Assembly: GCA_000231825.2 (NCBI GenBank)
Contig: JH720379.1
Span: forward strand, 51,659 to 113,894
Direction: 5' to 3'
DNA from: Tetrahymena elliotti 4EA
Lineage: Eukaryota; Ciliophora; Oligohymenophorea; Hymenostomatida; Tetrahymenidae
Length of the DNA: 62,236 bases
Part shown: positions 24,100-36,474 of the stretch, in pieces
Numbering within the stretch: the first letter of the stretch is position 1
Layout: every line of letters begins with the position of its first letter
Position numbers and translations under genes: made by a program
The notes under the pieces: model-generated
What the model was told of the DNA's origin: nothing
Database searches by the model: none
The model's input: only the letters and a program-made list of their open reading frames with translations

Positions 24100-25470
24100 A
24101 CAAATATAATATTTTTTTTTTAAGTCTAAAACCAATTAAATATTTCGCTGCATTGCATTTATGTGTTTGTTTCCTATTTATTAAACTTACTAGAACTGAA
24201 AAAAAGACTTTTCAAATTGCATAAATTAGTATAATTACCAAAGATTTTCTTATCATATTAAATACTAACATTTTTCATGAAAGTTAAAATTAGATTTTTA
24301 ACTCCAACATTTTTTGTATCCTTTTTATGAAAATATTTTAAAAAATGGAAAAATGATTTCTTATTTTAGTTGATATTTTTTTATTTAATTTCTCAAAATC
24401 AAATAGAAGATAAAAAAAAGAATTTGAGTGATTATTAATATCAAAAGATGATCCTATAATATTAAATAATAGTGTTTATTATGAGAGTTATTATCATGGT
24501 TAGTATGTAAGGATATTTATTCTTTCAAGTTTTATCAAAAAAAATGAGAATTTTAAAATATTGAGATGAATTTACATATTCTATTTGCAAAATAATTTAC
24601 ATAAATGATATTATATTCTATGCAGAATCATAAATTGTAATAAATACGAATATAAATTATCAGAGTTTTTATAGAATTGTCATCAAAGAATCAATTTTTA
24701 TGCTTTATGATTGAATCTAAAGAAGTAAAATATTTTAGGAATTTAATAATGATCGTTATAGATGCATTTTTTTGAAATTTGCGAATTAAACAGAAAAGAG
24801 TAAAATATCTAATTTGTATGGTTAATTAATCTTTAGCAATTTGGCTAAGAGTATCTTATAATATTAAATATCAATACCGTAAACATTCTAATTCAATTTC
24901 ACTCAAAAAAAAGGCAATTTTTTTTAAGGTGAAAAAATAAAGAAAATATTTTTTAGAAAAATAATTTTTTTTTATCGCCTGAGATTAGAGCGTTTATGGT
25001 ATATATTATTAGAATTACATTAAGTATAATGTGAAAGAATCTTTTTACTTTAGGATTTTTATCGACAAAAGGAAATGTCAAATCAAAATTTTTGGAATTA
25101 ATGTTTAACTTTACTTTTTCTCTAAAACAAATAAGAATTGAAAAAAAAGCAATTTTTTTAATTAGCATGAATGATAATGATTAGCTAAGAGGATCCAATA
25201 ATTTTAAATGAGAATGCTCTCAAAGAAATTTACACGGAATGTAATAATTAATAAATTTATATGAAATAAGTGCTGGAATAAAACAAAATTAAAATTTTCA
25301 AATGGGTATCAAAATATTATCTTTGTAAAATGCAAATTAAAATTTATTTAAAGCTGTAATAAATTGACGAAGAACATCTATTCTATTCCTAAGATTATTT
25401 TTGACAACAAATACTGAGAGAATTAAATCTATTGAATAAGTTAATTGAGTTTTTATTATTTTAATAATCG
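24100..25470. other. AT-rich spacer, no supported gene
   Basis: No convincing gene. A minus-strand frame of about 80-90 codons (25168 down to 24900) has some Asp/Pro/Gly content (VKLNINSKNFDLTFPF, INALISGDKKK) but no start context or neighbours that would support it. Confidence 0.5.
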
Positions 25471-25618
25471 TTTAGCAACAAAATATTTTAATCTTATTTA
25501 AATTGTTTGTTCTCATTTAAAAAATATTAATTTTAGCTTAAAAGTTTAGCAACAAAATATTTGGATCTTATTTAAATTGTTTGTTCTCACTTAAAAAATA
25601 TTAATTTTAGCTTAAAAA
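25471..25618. repeat. recent tandem duplication, 2 x 74 bp
   Basis: Copy 1 is 25471-25544 and copy 2 is 25545-25618. Both start TTTAGCAACAAAATATTT and end TTAATTTTAGCTTAAAA, with only a few differences (e.g. TAATC versus GGATC, CATTT versus CACTT). The near identity implies a recent duplication. No gene is involved. Confidence 0.85.
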
Positions 25619-26369
25619 TGAAGACTGAAGTAAATAAAATTACTAAATGCCAACCCCATCCTATTGGGGCAATGAGTCTTTTACTTGGGTTTTAATAATA
25701 TAATTAAATGAATGAAGATGTTTTTTCTTTGAAATTACTATCTAAAAATAGTTTATTAAAAAAGTAAGTTAATGTTATGATAAAGTTTTTTCTCTAAATG
25801 ATTTACTAGAACTTACAATGTAAAATTTTTTAAATTTATAATCGAAAGGTTAGAATTTGATCAAACTAGTCAAAAATTATTAAATTGGTATGCTCTCTTT
25901 CCTTGAGATTGAATCAAAAAAAGGATAAGAACAAATAAAAAAGAATTATTTTTTTTCTTGTTTGATTTATTAATAATAGTATTAACTGTTTGCTGATCAA
26001 GTACAATTTGAATTAAATAAAATGAATTTAAAAGAAAGATAAAGAGAAATCTTGCCCTATTTAATATGAATCATCATTTGAAAATTAGTACTAGAGGAAG
26101 AAGTATTAGTAGATTTACCTACTTTTATTAAAAAATAATGCTGATGTTTGCTCCTTTACATTTCTATTTAATTAATTAAATTGTGAGTTAAAATGAAGAT
26201 TATCACAATATTAGACGTTAGTAATCTTAATATTTTAAATAAAGAATAAATGATTAATTTTATTTGTTGAGTTTTTTTAAAAATATTTGAATGAACATTT
26301 AAAAAGATAAATAAATAAATAGAAAGAAAGAAAGAATAAAATAGGGTTAAGAAAAGGAAATGGAAGATT
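25619..26369. other. spacer with a short hairpin
   Basis: AT-rich. A small GC-rich inverted repeat CCCCATCCTATTGGGG lies at about 25655-25670 just after the tandem duplication. No gene seen. Confidence 0.5.
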
Positions 26370-27260
26370 TAAATTTAATTTTTTACAGATTGTGCTTAAA
26401 TTTACTATTGATTGGTAAGATTTAATGAAATCATTACACAAAAAAAGAACTAAATTAAATCATTTAAAATCATATTTGAATTTTATTAAATTTATGAAAG
26501 TGTAATCTAAACTGTTTAAATTAATCCTGAAGAAAAAGAAATGATACAATAATATTTAACATGAACTTAGTTGTTTACAGTTTATGTTTAAACCTCTCTT
26601 TTTCTCAAAAATCACACAAAAAGAGAACTAAATTAAAATATGCTTGAATTTTATACATTTTTTGTGAAAGTGTAAACTAAATTCTTTTAATTTGATTTTA
26701 TAAATTTTATAATTTATTAAGTATAAAACCAGAATTTAGGTGTTTACAGCTTATGCTTAAATATCTATTAATGGATATAATTTAAATCAATTTTTTACAA
26801 AAATAAACTAAATTGAATCCTAATTACAGAATATGCTTGAATTTAGAGAAAGTGTAATCTAAATTCTTTTAATTTAATTTTTAAGAAATTGCTGAGTTTA
26901 CAGTTTATGCATAAATACCTAAAAAAGTATATTATTTATTTAATTCATTTTAATACAACAAAAGCTAAATCATAAAAAATAACGTGTTAAATTTTGTAAA
27001 TGTTTTTGAAATATTAATTAAAATTCTTTAAATTGATGTTTTAAGAGTAAAGTAGAGTAAATAAAAAGCATGGCTAAGAAAACGAACAAAAAGATTTAGT
27101 AATTATATCAAAATGAATTAATTTGTTTACAGTTTATGCTCAGAAATGTATGAATGGATGTTATTTAAATTTGTTTTACATTAAAAAAGAACAGATGGTA
27201 TTCTTTAAAAATTATTCTTTACTTTTTAACATTTGTGAAAGTGTAAGATAAATCTGGATA
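26370..27260. repeat. degenerate tandem repeat, about 5 units of 155-230 bp
   Basis: Each unit opens with a GTTTACAGTTTATGCTTAAA-like string (near 26384, 26573, 26740, 26896 and 27126). It carries an ACAAAAAAGAACTAAATT string and closes with GTGAAAGTGTAATCTAAAT (near 26498, 26664, 26833 and 27234). Copies have diverged considerably. The block is intergenic, and its spacing is similar to but its sequence different from the 3.6-4.4 kb repeat. Confidence 0.75.
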
Positions 27261-30200
27261 AAACTATTAACAAGTGTAATTTATTAATTATTTCTAATTA
27301 ATTTTGATTTGGAAATTAGATTAAATTTGTATTTTTTATTAATTTATTCGTTTATAATCTAATCTCTTTTTTATTTGCTAGTATTTTGGTCTATTTAATT
27401 CAGAAATAATATTAGTGAATGACAAACAAATATTTTTATTGATCGAAAAAACTTTTTTAAGTATTTTTTGGAGGTTGAAATTCGAAAAGATTGTCAAATT
27501 TTAGTTGATTTTGTGTTTCTTTAGTGAGTTAAATAGAAAGAATTTTTTTAAAAATGGTATTTTGGTTTGAAGTAATTCATAAAATTAGATTGTTTAAATT
27601 TGTGGTATTAATTATTAAGATTAAAAGATATTTATGTTGTGTAAATTCAAATCAATTAATAAATCAAAGAAAATTATATCTATATTGCAAGCAAACGGGT
27701 CACTATTTTTTATTTTTGTAAATTCAAATCAATTAATAAATTAATTAGATTTATTATATCTATCTATAGTGCAAGTAAATTGCTTTTTTTTATTTAATAA
27801 CAGGTGTTTGTCAAATCACTTACTTGTTGGAGGAAATTGAAGAGAGTATATTGGAAAGTTAAATATTTTTAAAATGTATTTCTTAGATTAAATAGTGGTT
27901 GGATGTAACCATTTGAAGGTTATTAGAGTAAAAGTAATAGTAAACTTTTAATTGTTAATTAATTAAATAGAAGAAATTAATAAATTATTAGTACTAGCTC
28001 ATTTTTTTTTACAAATCAAAATAATTGCTTCAGGTTATTAAAGTTAAATATTGCTCTCTTTTTTAGGTTTATTTGATTCTTTATAACTTACTATTAATTT
28101 GTTTTTCTTCCGATAATTTAAAAATTAACATAAGTTAGTAATAAAACTTTTTGTGTGGTTATGTTAGTTGCTTACAATAATGCTAACGAAAACTTTGAGT
28201 GGCTATAAAAAAGATAACAATAGAAAATAGAAAAGTTTTATTAAAAATATGTAGGCGTATTTTTATAGCCTTTTTATGAGATAGATACTCAAAAAATACA
28301 TTGTCACAATTGGTCATAGGTGCTTATTATTATCAATTCAATATTTTAATTGTCATTTTTCTAGTTATTCCAAAACTAATTTTTAATTTAAATGTTGTTT
28401 TAATTGAATATGAATTTAAAGTTTACATGATTTAATATGAGAGACAATATATAGAAGAATTAGGAGGATTTCTTTAGTTTAATTGATGATGGTTTTTTTT
28501 GTTAATTTGTGCATACCGGAGATAGATTGAAATGAAATAATAAATGTGTATGTTTTTTTAATAATGAAAAGTATAAGTAGGATTTGCAAGATTTGGTTGG
28601 GCAAATAGTAAATATAATTCAGTGAGCGCTGCATATATAATGATTACATATAAATAATTAGGATTGTAAAAATAAAAAGAGTAAGGTAGTTTGAGAAAAA
28701 AATTAATAAAAAGAAAGAGAAAGTAGTCAGCTTTTATAGCAAGATGAAATAAGAAATTACATTTTTTGCTTAATTAGAAAATACTTTTTACATTAGTTCA
28801 ATATTTTCTTGTATTTGGGTTGTTTCTATTGTTTTCGGGATTAAACAGAATGGAATATATACATATGCTTCATAAAAAGAAATAAATTTGATTTTATGAA
28901 ATATTCATTCAAGCGACTGACTGACTGACCGACGGATGATACCCACTTGAAAATAGTAAATATTTATTAACTTATTCAAAGCAAATCCTATTTGTGGGTT
29001 ATTTTTATTAATCCATCCAGATAATTAAATAAAATGCAAAAAGCCTAATTTAAATACTATATTAATGCCCATTTCTTTTTTCTTGTAATAGCCTGATGCG
29101 CTCCGCTACCTGACAGGCTGGTTGCATGTTGAAATCTTATAAAATAACTATGATTTCTAAAAAAATTTGTATTTTTCCAATTTGCTCTTAAAATGTAAAA
29201 TAAATTTTATCCAAAAAAGCGATCTTAAAAAAAATGCTTATGTCAAACTAAAATTATCCTTTAAGTAATTGACTGATTGTCTGTCTGTCTGTCTATCTGA
29301 TTTGAATTTGATTATTCATAGCAGAATGAATAATTCCCCTCTTTTAATTATAAAGCTAGCTATTTATTATTAAAGGAATTTACAATAAATCTGTAAAATT
29401 TCTTAATTTAAAGATTTAAAATATATGGTGAGAAAGTGATGGACGGATGGATATTGTGAATATTTAAAATGAATATTTTAGTAAGATTAAATAATAAAAA
29501 GGATGGTTTTTATCCATCAAATTCAATAGAAATGTATTCGCTTTACATTTCATAAGCATCCAATTATTAAATAAAAAATTTAAATTCAAGTTTTTATTGT
29601 TGAGATTTCTAAATACTATTTGTGTGTCTGTGCTGGCTTTGCCTGGCTTAGGTGTGAAAAAATGAACTATTTGCTTTGCTTTTTTGTTCGAATTTAAAAA
29701 TAATTTTTGTGCAAAAATGTATCCAGCAAAAATCAAATCAAGTGATAAATGTATATTTGATATTTAAGGAGTATACTTGTACTATGCATTAAATTTTGAT
29801 AGAAAATCAATTAAAAAAGTTATTATTGCAAAGCTAATAAGCAAAATTTAAACGTAGAATAGAAGATATGATCGAACAATCTGTCGTTACAGTAATTAAT
29901 TTAAAATTTATCTAAAGACGAAAATAAATGTTATTAAAACCTGAAAATTAAGCATTTTTATTGACAATTTGCTGATAATTGTCAAACTTATTTTTTTCTC
30001 AAATTCTTTATTTAATATTCAACATTCGAAATCTTTGGACTTGGGGATTCCAAAAATTAGAAGGTAGCAAGAAAGTGAAGAAAACAAGGAGTGAATCAAA
30101 CAAACAAACAAAAAAGAAGTGAAAACAAATTTTTTTAATGTAGAAAAAAAACATTTAAGAGCATTTTGCCTTAAAGCAAATAAATATAGAAATTTATATA

Positions 30201-30954
30201 TAAAAATGATAACAAAACTAATTTACCCTACAAATGAATAATAATTCAAACACAAAAAAACAAAAAAAAATTATGTTCAGAAAATAATCAAATTAATTAT
30301 TTGTGTTTAAGAGCAATTAATAATTGCAAAGTTCTCTTTACTCTATGATAGAGTAAATAAGCTTTTCTTCCTTATTTCTTTCAATAATTAATTAGACTGG
30401 CCTAATTGGCTGATTAATTATTGATCCTTACTAATCAATATTATATACTTATCTATGTATGCATATATATTTCTTTACTACACAAAATGATAATACTACA
30501 ATTATTCATTCATTCATTTATTAATCAAAACAAAGCAAAAAAAATTAATTAATTATTGATTTGATGAGAAATTTAGTTTTTTTTGATTGTTTTGATAATA
30601 GTTTGCAAGCGAACAGATTGATTGATTAATTCATTGATTGATTAAATATATTAAATAAATTTTGTTTATTTTTGATTATTGGAAGGCAATTAATCATTTG
30701 TAAAATTATAATTGATATTAAAGTAAAATATTCAGAAAGATATAGAGAACTTCGAAATATCTTCCTAAAATACCATATAAATAAAGCGCGTATCATTTAC
30801 TCTATCGAAGAGGATAGATACTAATTATTATTATAGCAAAAGTTACTCTACTTTTAGCAAAACTAACTCCTTACATTTTACTACACACTCAGCAAACTCA
30901 TATTGAGATAATATTATTTTTAAATTCACAAGCACAATTAAGACTAAATATTCA
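27261..30954. other. long gene-poor spacer with short direct repeats and one ambiguous frame
   Basis: At 27641-27780 a ~77-bp unit beginning GTAAATTCAAATCAATTAAT is repeated twice. A GC-rich inverted repeat (AGCCTGATGCGCTCCGCTACC...CAGGCT) lies at about 29091-29121. TCTG and TGAC microsatellites occur at 28915-28930 and 29275-29295. A 275-codon TGA-free frame on the minus strand (29736 down to 28909) contains only patches that look protein-like; it is listed under findings rather than called as a gene. Confidence 0.5.
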
Positions 30955-33900
30955 ATGAATCTAAGTGCTACTAAGCAATAGTCTGCAGATGCAAATAGAT
31001 AAAATGCCATGACAGGCGATCAAGATATTTCCGTATTTTGTGTCGATGAGAGCCTTGCTATTGAGCAGTCGCTCAGATGCTCTCTTTAGGTTTCTTAGGG
31101 CAATTTCAAATAGCAGGGATAAATCAAGTAGAATATGAGTAAGTTACTCTTCCAAAACAAACAATACAATCGTCTTGATAACAGCAAAAATGATTTCAAG
31201 GGTACCTTACCACCTAATAATAATGCAAATCTCTCGAGATTTAATGGAATGTTTTAAAATTCAATCGATTACAAAAATAAGTTTAACATTTTTGACAATA
31301 AAGACTAGCTTTATTCTATTGATCATTCAATTAATATATAAAAAACTAAAGATTTGTAAGAAGATGAGAATCTCATCAAATTAGTCAGCGAACATCTTAT
31401 TTAATCTATTCAATATCTCTAAAAAAGACAAAACTAATTGCAAACTTCATACCTTGAAAGTAATTTTTCATTACACATTTCTTTTTTCTATTACCCTTCA
31501 TTTGATACGATCATTCTCTCATCGCTATTTATTTGGCATGAAGGACTTTCTTTGTTTTATTTTGAGATAATTTTAATTCTAAATAAATGCTCGTTCTTGA
31601 ATGCAAATATCAAATGAATGAAGAAATTATATTCAATTTCTTTATGATTATGTATTATTTTAATTTAAAATTATTTTATTGAATTAAAAGCTGAAGGAGA
31701 AGATGTCCCTGATGAAAACATAGCTATCCATACTATTAAAAGTGCTATTGTTGGACCTAATTTATTGAGTTAAAAGAATGAAACAACTGATATGGAGAAA
31801 GTTAAATATTTGGAACAAAATTTTACACAACTTGTATGGCTGCAATAATGCAGAAATGAACAATAAAATGATAGAAATAATTAAAGCAGCTAAAATTAAG
31901 ACTCAATTGATAATACAGACTCTGATACTGATTTGGAAACACCTTAAAAAGTTTTCTAATAAATAATTTATAAAAGAGGTTCTAGTTCTGAGACTCCTAC
32001 TCTAGCAAGAAATCTTGGGAAGAAAAATTAATAGAACCTAGAAGAATCAAAGACTACTTCATAAATGATTAACAGCTTCAGCGAAGAATTTAGTTCTGAT
32101 AGCTTTGAAGAAAACGAAAATTCTTAAGAGATGAACTTACGCAAATAACAATCAGAGGGGAGCAATTAAAAGTAAAGAAATTTTAGACAGTAACAAGAAG
32201 ATCAATTATAAAAAGATATTTAAACTATGAAAATGCACATGCATGCTAATGGTCTAATTAATTCTGTCGATCTCTAAAAAGATCAAATTAAGAACTAGCG
32301 CTAGAATGAAGTTTAGCAATTCAATCGTAGTCCAAAAAAGTTCTTAACAACTTCAAATGTATAAATAAACACAAATTAATCAAATCAAGATATTCTTGGC
32401 TCTTAAAATATTAGACTTCCTAAAAAATAATTGACTTCTATTAAACAATTATAGAATAACAAAACAGGCTACGTAGGTGGGCTAGGTGATAATAATCAAT
32501 AAATTAAATCAAACCAAGAATTTTCACCCCCCTTTGATTTGCTCTAACCTGGAGAAAGAAATTCTTTTCTTCTCCCTCCATAAATGATAGATAATAACAT
32601 TTTGAGTGGTTCAACAATGGACGAAACTTATGACTTGTAATAGAACATCCAATAAATGAAGTAACTAAATCAATTTGAAGATAAATAAATAAATCAAAAA
32701 TTTAACAACCTCATGCAAAACAGTATCATGATTACACAAAAGAAAAAAAGCATCCTCTCTACTCAATCGCACAACCACAATCACCTCGGTAGTGGTAGTG
32801 GAAAAAAGAACGATTAATAAAGTTATGGAGTCAGATTTGATTAAAATGTTGAGTTTTTTGACAGCAATTTAGACCTCCTCAAAAAACATCACGATCAATC
32901 TATGAACTAATCCCTCATCCCCCCTGACAGTAGGGGTGGCTCTTAAATTTCCCACCCATCCAGCATGAGATCTTAATCTTCAAATAACAGAAATCTAAAT
33001 ACCCACAACTTACAATAAACCCCATCAATCCTTGAACAAAGATCTTCTGAAATAAAAAACCAACACATCATCCAAGAAGGATGGCTCCTTAAAAAGAGCA
33101 CAAACAAAATGCTCAACACTTACTAAGTAATAATTTAAAAAAAGAAATATTTTCTTATAAATTTGAATGAGAAATTGTTCATTGTCAAATTAATAATATT
33201 ATTTAATGTTAAAATAGAAAAGATACTTCATCTTAACAAGTGAAAAGCTATTTTACTCGAAAGACCCTACATTCAAAAAAATCAAAGGGTGCATAAATTT
33301 GAAATATCTGACTTGCTTTGTTTCTATTGTAATTAGCTTTAATTCATTCGCTCAAAAGAGATTATTTTATCTATTTTCTTTAAATTAATCTATTTCTTTT
33401 AATTAAAAGAATAAGACAAACTCTAAAAAATTACATTTGAAGATTACTGAAATGAAAAAACTCCTTAAACTTAAAGAAATCATCCCTGGGGATATTACTA
33501 AGTGGTGGAAGAACTTATAGCAAGTAATCTCCTACTATTACAATCAAGAGAAAGTTATGATGGGTTCTGACCAATAAATCAAAAATAACTACAAAGTAAT
33601 GATTTAAATTCATCTTCTAGCCATTTTTAATTAATCTTTAATTTGTTTAATTAATCTAGAGAGACGTAATCACAGAGTCAGATTTAGAATCAATGGCAGA
33701 AACAGGAGACATAATCATATTCCAGTAATTCATTATTAATTTTAAAGTATATATTTAAATCTTTAAATATAATAGTGATTCAGACAAATCTAAAAATCTT
33801 GCAGTTTAAAATTAAATTGAAATGGGAATGCTAATTAAATTCAACAATAATGATCTTAGAGTTTTCTATGTTGATAGAAATAACTCAATTAACTTATGCC

Positions 33901-34447
33901 ATTGGGAAAATTTTATTTTAGAAAATGACATTTATAACTCGTAAATAATTTAAAAAATTTGAATTGCATTTTAATAAAATTTTGTTAAAATAGCCTCATT
34001 TTTAGAAAGCTTTAAATGACTGAAAGAAACCAAATTCTACCATTTATTTATGAATCTGTCAGATAACATTTAAATGATAACTACAAGAAAAAACTAAAAG
34101 ACACCCTCAGTGATAGTCAAGAAGATTCTAAGCAATTACCTTCTATTCAAAAAAACAGTCAACTTATTGCCTCCATTTACTAAAAAGCTAATTTAATCAA
34201 AAGCGAAAAAAACACCAATAAATACACAACAGGTAAATAAACTTATCTTCATTATTAATTAAATTTGTTAACAAAATTATTTAATTATTCTTTTTTATCG
34301 ATTTAATATTTTCTTAAATTATAAATAGATTCTTTCTGTCAAAAGAAAAGACTAAAATTGCTGAATGACGCAAAGCTCAGCAACGAAATAACCGTTGTTC
34401 TCAAAAGACACATATTCTTTGCAAGCGAAAACTCTGATATGGAATGA
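30955..34447 (+). CDS. PH domain + degenerate permuted-papain domain, 941 aa, eight exons (pseudoenzyme paralogue)
   Basis: Exons 30955-31459, 31691-33126, 33218-33328, 33410-33595, 33660-33724, 33776-33940, 33994-34232 and 34329-34447; total 2826 bp, phases consistent. Residues 1-~625 are Gln/Asn/Ser-rich and presumably disordered. A PH-like domain follows (~628-735): IIQEGWLLKKSTNKMLNTYQ, KRYFILTSEKLFYSKD, and helix KWWKNLQQVI. The papain-like domain (~747-941) keeps GDIIIF, the strand DLRVFYVD and the C-terminal KRHIFF. At the catalytic His it reads IEMGMLIK (Glu-783), and at the Cys it reads KNSQLIASIYQKANLI (Asn-877). It is therefore predicted inactive, perhaps a scaffold or regulator. 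Six introns share position and phase with the gene at 20560. The start is the first ATG. Confidence 0.8.
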
Positions 34448-35598
34448 AAAACTTAATGTATTCGATCATCAAAACAAATATTGATAATCCTTAATATAAT
34501 AATCAAATAAACCATCTAATTAACTCAATTATTCTTAATAAATTTTCTTTTCAAAACAACTAAAACTACTAATCATACCCAAATTAAATGAAATAATAAA
34601 AATAATAACCTGATCTAATTAATTTGTTAATAAAATTCTTATCCTTTCTAAATCAAACATAACAACTAAAGATACTCATACTAATTCCAACAATAAATCA
34701 ATCATCCATATTATTAACTAAATAAACACAATCTACATACTAATTTATTATTTCAAGTCACATTTTAAAATTAATTGTACTAACAAAGTAAAATAAAACA
34801 TACCTAAACAGACAAATTAAAAATGAATAATAAATTTAATTTATACTATCAATTATAAAAATAAAAATCTACTTATTATGTCTTCATTTAAAAGTATCTT
34901 AACTTTTAGCCTATTCAATAAATAAGTAACCTAAATAAATAATTAAATAAATAAATAGACAATAACAAATCAAAGATAACTTAAAAGCTAACCCTAAAAA
35001 TATAAATATATTTAAAAATAAATCCAGAACTAATCTACTTAAAATACACAAAAAAATATATGTATTTATAATGAACTATAAATTTTATTTAGTTATACAA
35101 ATTATTATTAAAATAATAAATACTTATTACACTTAAATTTTATGAGAAATTCAAATTAAATTTCAAATCTAATTTTTTATTATTTAAAAAACAATAATAA
35201 TAATAATATACAAATATCAAATATTTTTCATTTAATTTATTTTATTACTATAAGATGGAAAATACTTTAGATATTCAAGATATTGAGAAATTTCAAACTC
35301 TTATTATTATTTCATAATACTAAATAAAAGTCACTTTATTAAAAAAAAGATCCCAGTTTTTTATTTTGATTAAGAACAATTCTAACTACTGAAAAATTTC
35401 TAGATTTCTTAATTAATAAAACAAAAATCAGAGCAAGCTAAATTACTTTTTATTTTTTTTTAAAGATTTGATTAATAAATTGCTTTCTTACATTTATTTG
35501 TAGATAAACCCTTTTCTTTAAATAAAGATCTCTTATATTACTCATTTAATTACAGAATTGAATTTACTTGCTCTGAATTCTTTTAGAAAAACATTTGC
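34448..35598. other. AT-rich spacer, no supported gene
   Basis: Over 1.1 kb of AT-rich DNA with many AAATAA runs; no coding-like frame on either strand. Confidence 0.6.
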
Positions 35599-36275
35599 TC
35601 AAAAATAGATGTTTTAAATATGAATTATATGGATAAACATAATAACTGTGCACATTAACTGAACTTGAGGTCGAAAATAAATAGTTGGTAAACTCTGCTT
35701 CTAAAACTAATACATTTTTTTTGAGAGAATTTTGATAGAATTATTTATCATATGCAATAATTTTGAGAAGTTGCAAAGAGAAAAATCAATGTAACATTAA
35801 TTAGAATCATGTTTTTGGAACTTCTTTGTAGAAAATTCTTACAGTTGTGAAAGTTACACCCTATTAGAAATCAATTCACTCTGGTCAAAATTGAATTGAA
35901 GCTCTTGAATCTTTTCCTTTAATATAGATTGAGATTGGAGTATTTGATATATAGATGGGTCATACTCCTCAATTAGATGTTAAAGGCATTTCAACTCTTC
36001 AGTTGTATGGAAAATTCTTAAGAATCTTTGTAGTCTTAGAATTCACTAGGAAGCAAATAAGAGTTGAACTTCATTAAAATATCTTATTGAAGAGTAGAGA
36101 GATTGGAGACTAGCTGTTTAAGATCTTGTTCTAATTTGGAGGTCCTAAGAATCAATTATGACTGAGAGGAAGAGAGGTAACTGTTGGTTTAGGCTCAAGT
36201 TTGCATAAAAGTGTCATATTGTTCTTTATTAACCTTGTTTAAAATTTCCTTGAAAGTTAGTTGATTTTTCAGTCA
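35599..36275 (-). pseudogene. decayed coiled-coil protein gene
   Basis: Coding-like sequence on the minus strand is broken across frames. The first stretch (KNQLTFKEILNKVNKEQYDT) is closed by TGA. A second stretch in the same frame is strongly coiled-coil (KLEQDLKQLVSNLSTLQQ, then DILMKFNSYLLPSEFQDY) and runs into TGA. The continuation appears in another frame (TTEELKCLQHLIEEYDPS, QSILKEKIQELQFNFDQSEL) and ends at TGA 35599-35601. Base composition is much less AT-rich than the flanks, as for a former gene. No intron with GT..AG ends restores the frame in either place. The protein looked like a coiled-coil ciliate protein of unknown function. It lies tail-away from the second pseudogene, so this 3-kb interval is a small graveyard. 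Confidence 0.6.
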
Positions 36276-36474
36276 TTATATTAAATTACTCCATAGGAGT
36301 AACTTCATATAAATTGACTATTTCAAGGGATTAATAATGAGCCTTGAAATAGAAATCATCAAAAATTAATAAAATATTTAAAAATTTTTCATTCATGTGA
36401 TTAATTAACATTTTCCACTATTTAAATTGCTAATAATATTATAGTATCAGCATTTATGGTTGGTAAATCATATG

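Noticed and set aside
24900..25168. ~89-codon minus-strand frame
   Set aside because: No composition shift relative to flanks and no neighbours; expected by chance when only TGA stops.
33127..33144. 18-bp GT..AG 'micro-intron' in the PH region of the second PH gene
   Set aside because: Reading it as an intron gives KYFLINLNEKLF but then hits TGA. Using acceptor 33217 instead gives KRYFILTSEKLFYSKD and matches the paralogue's intron.
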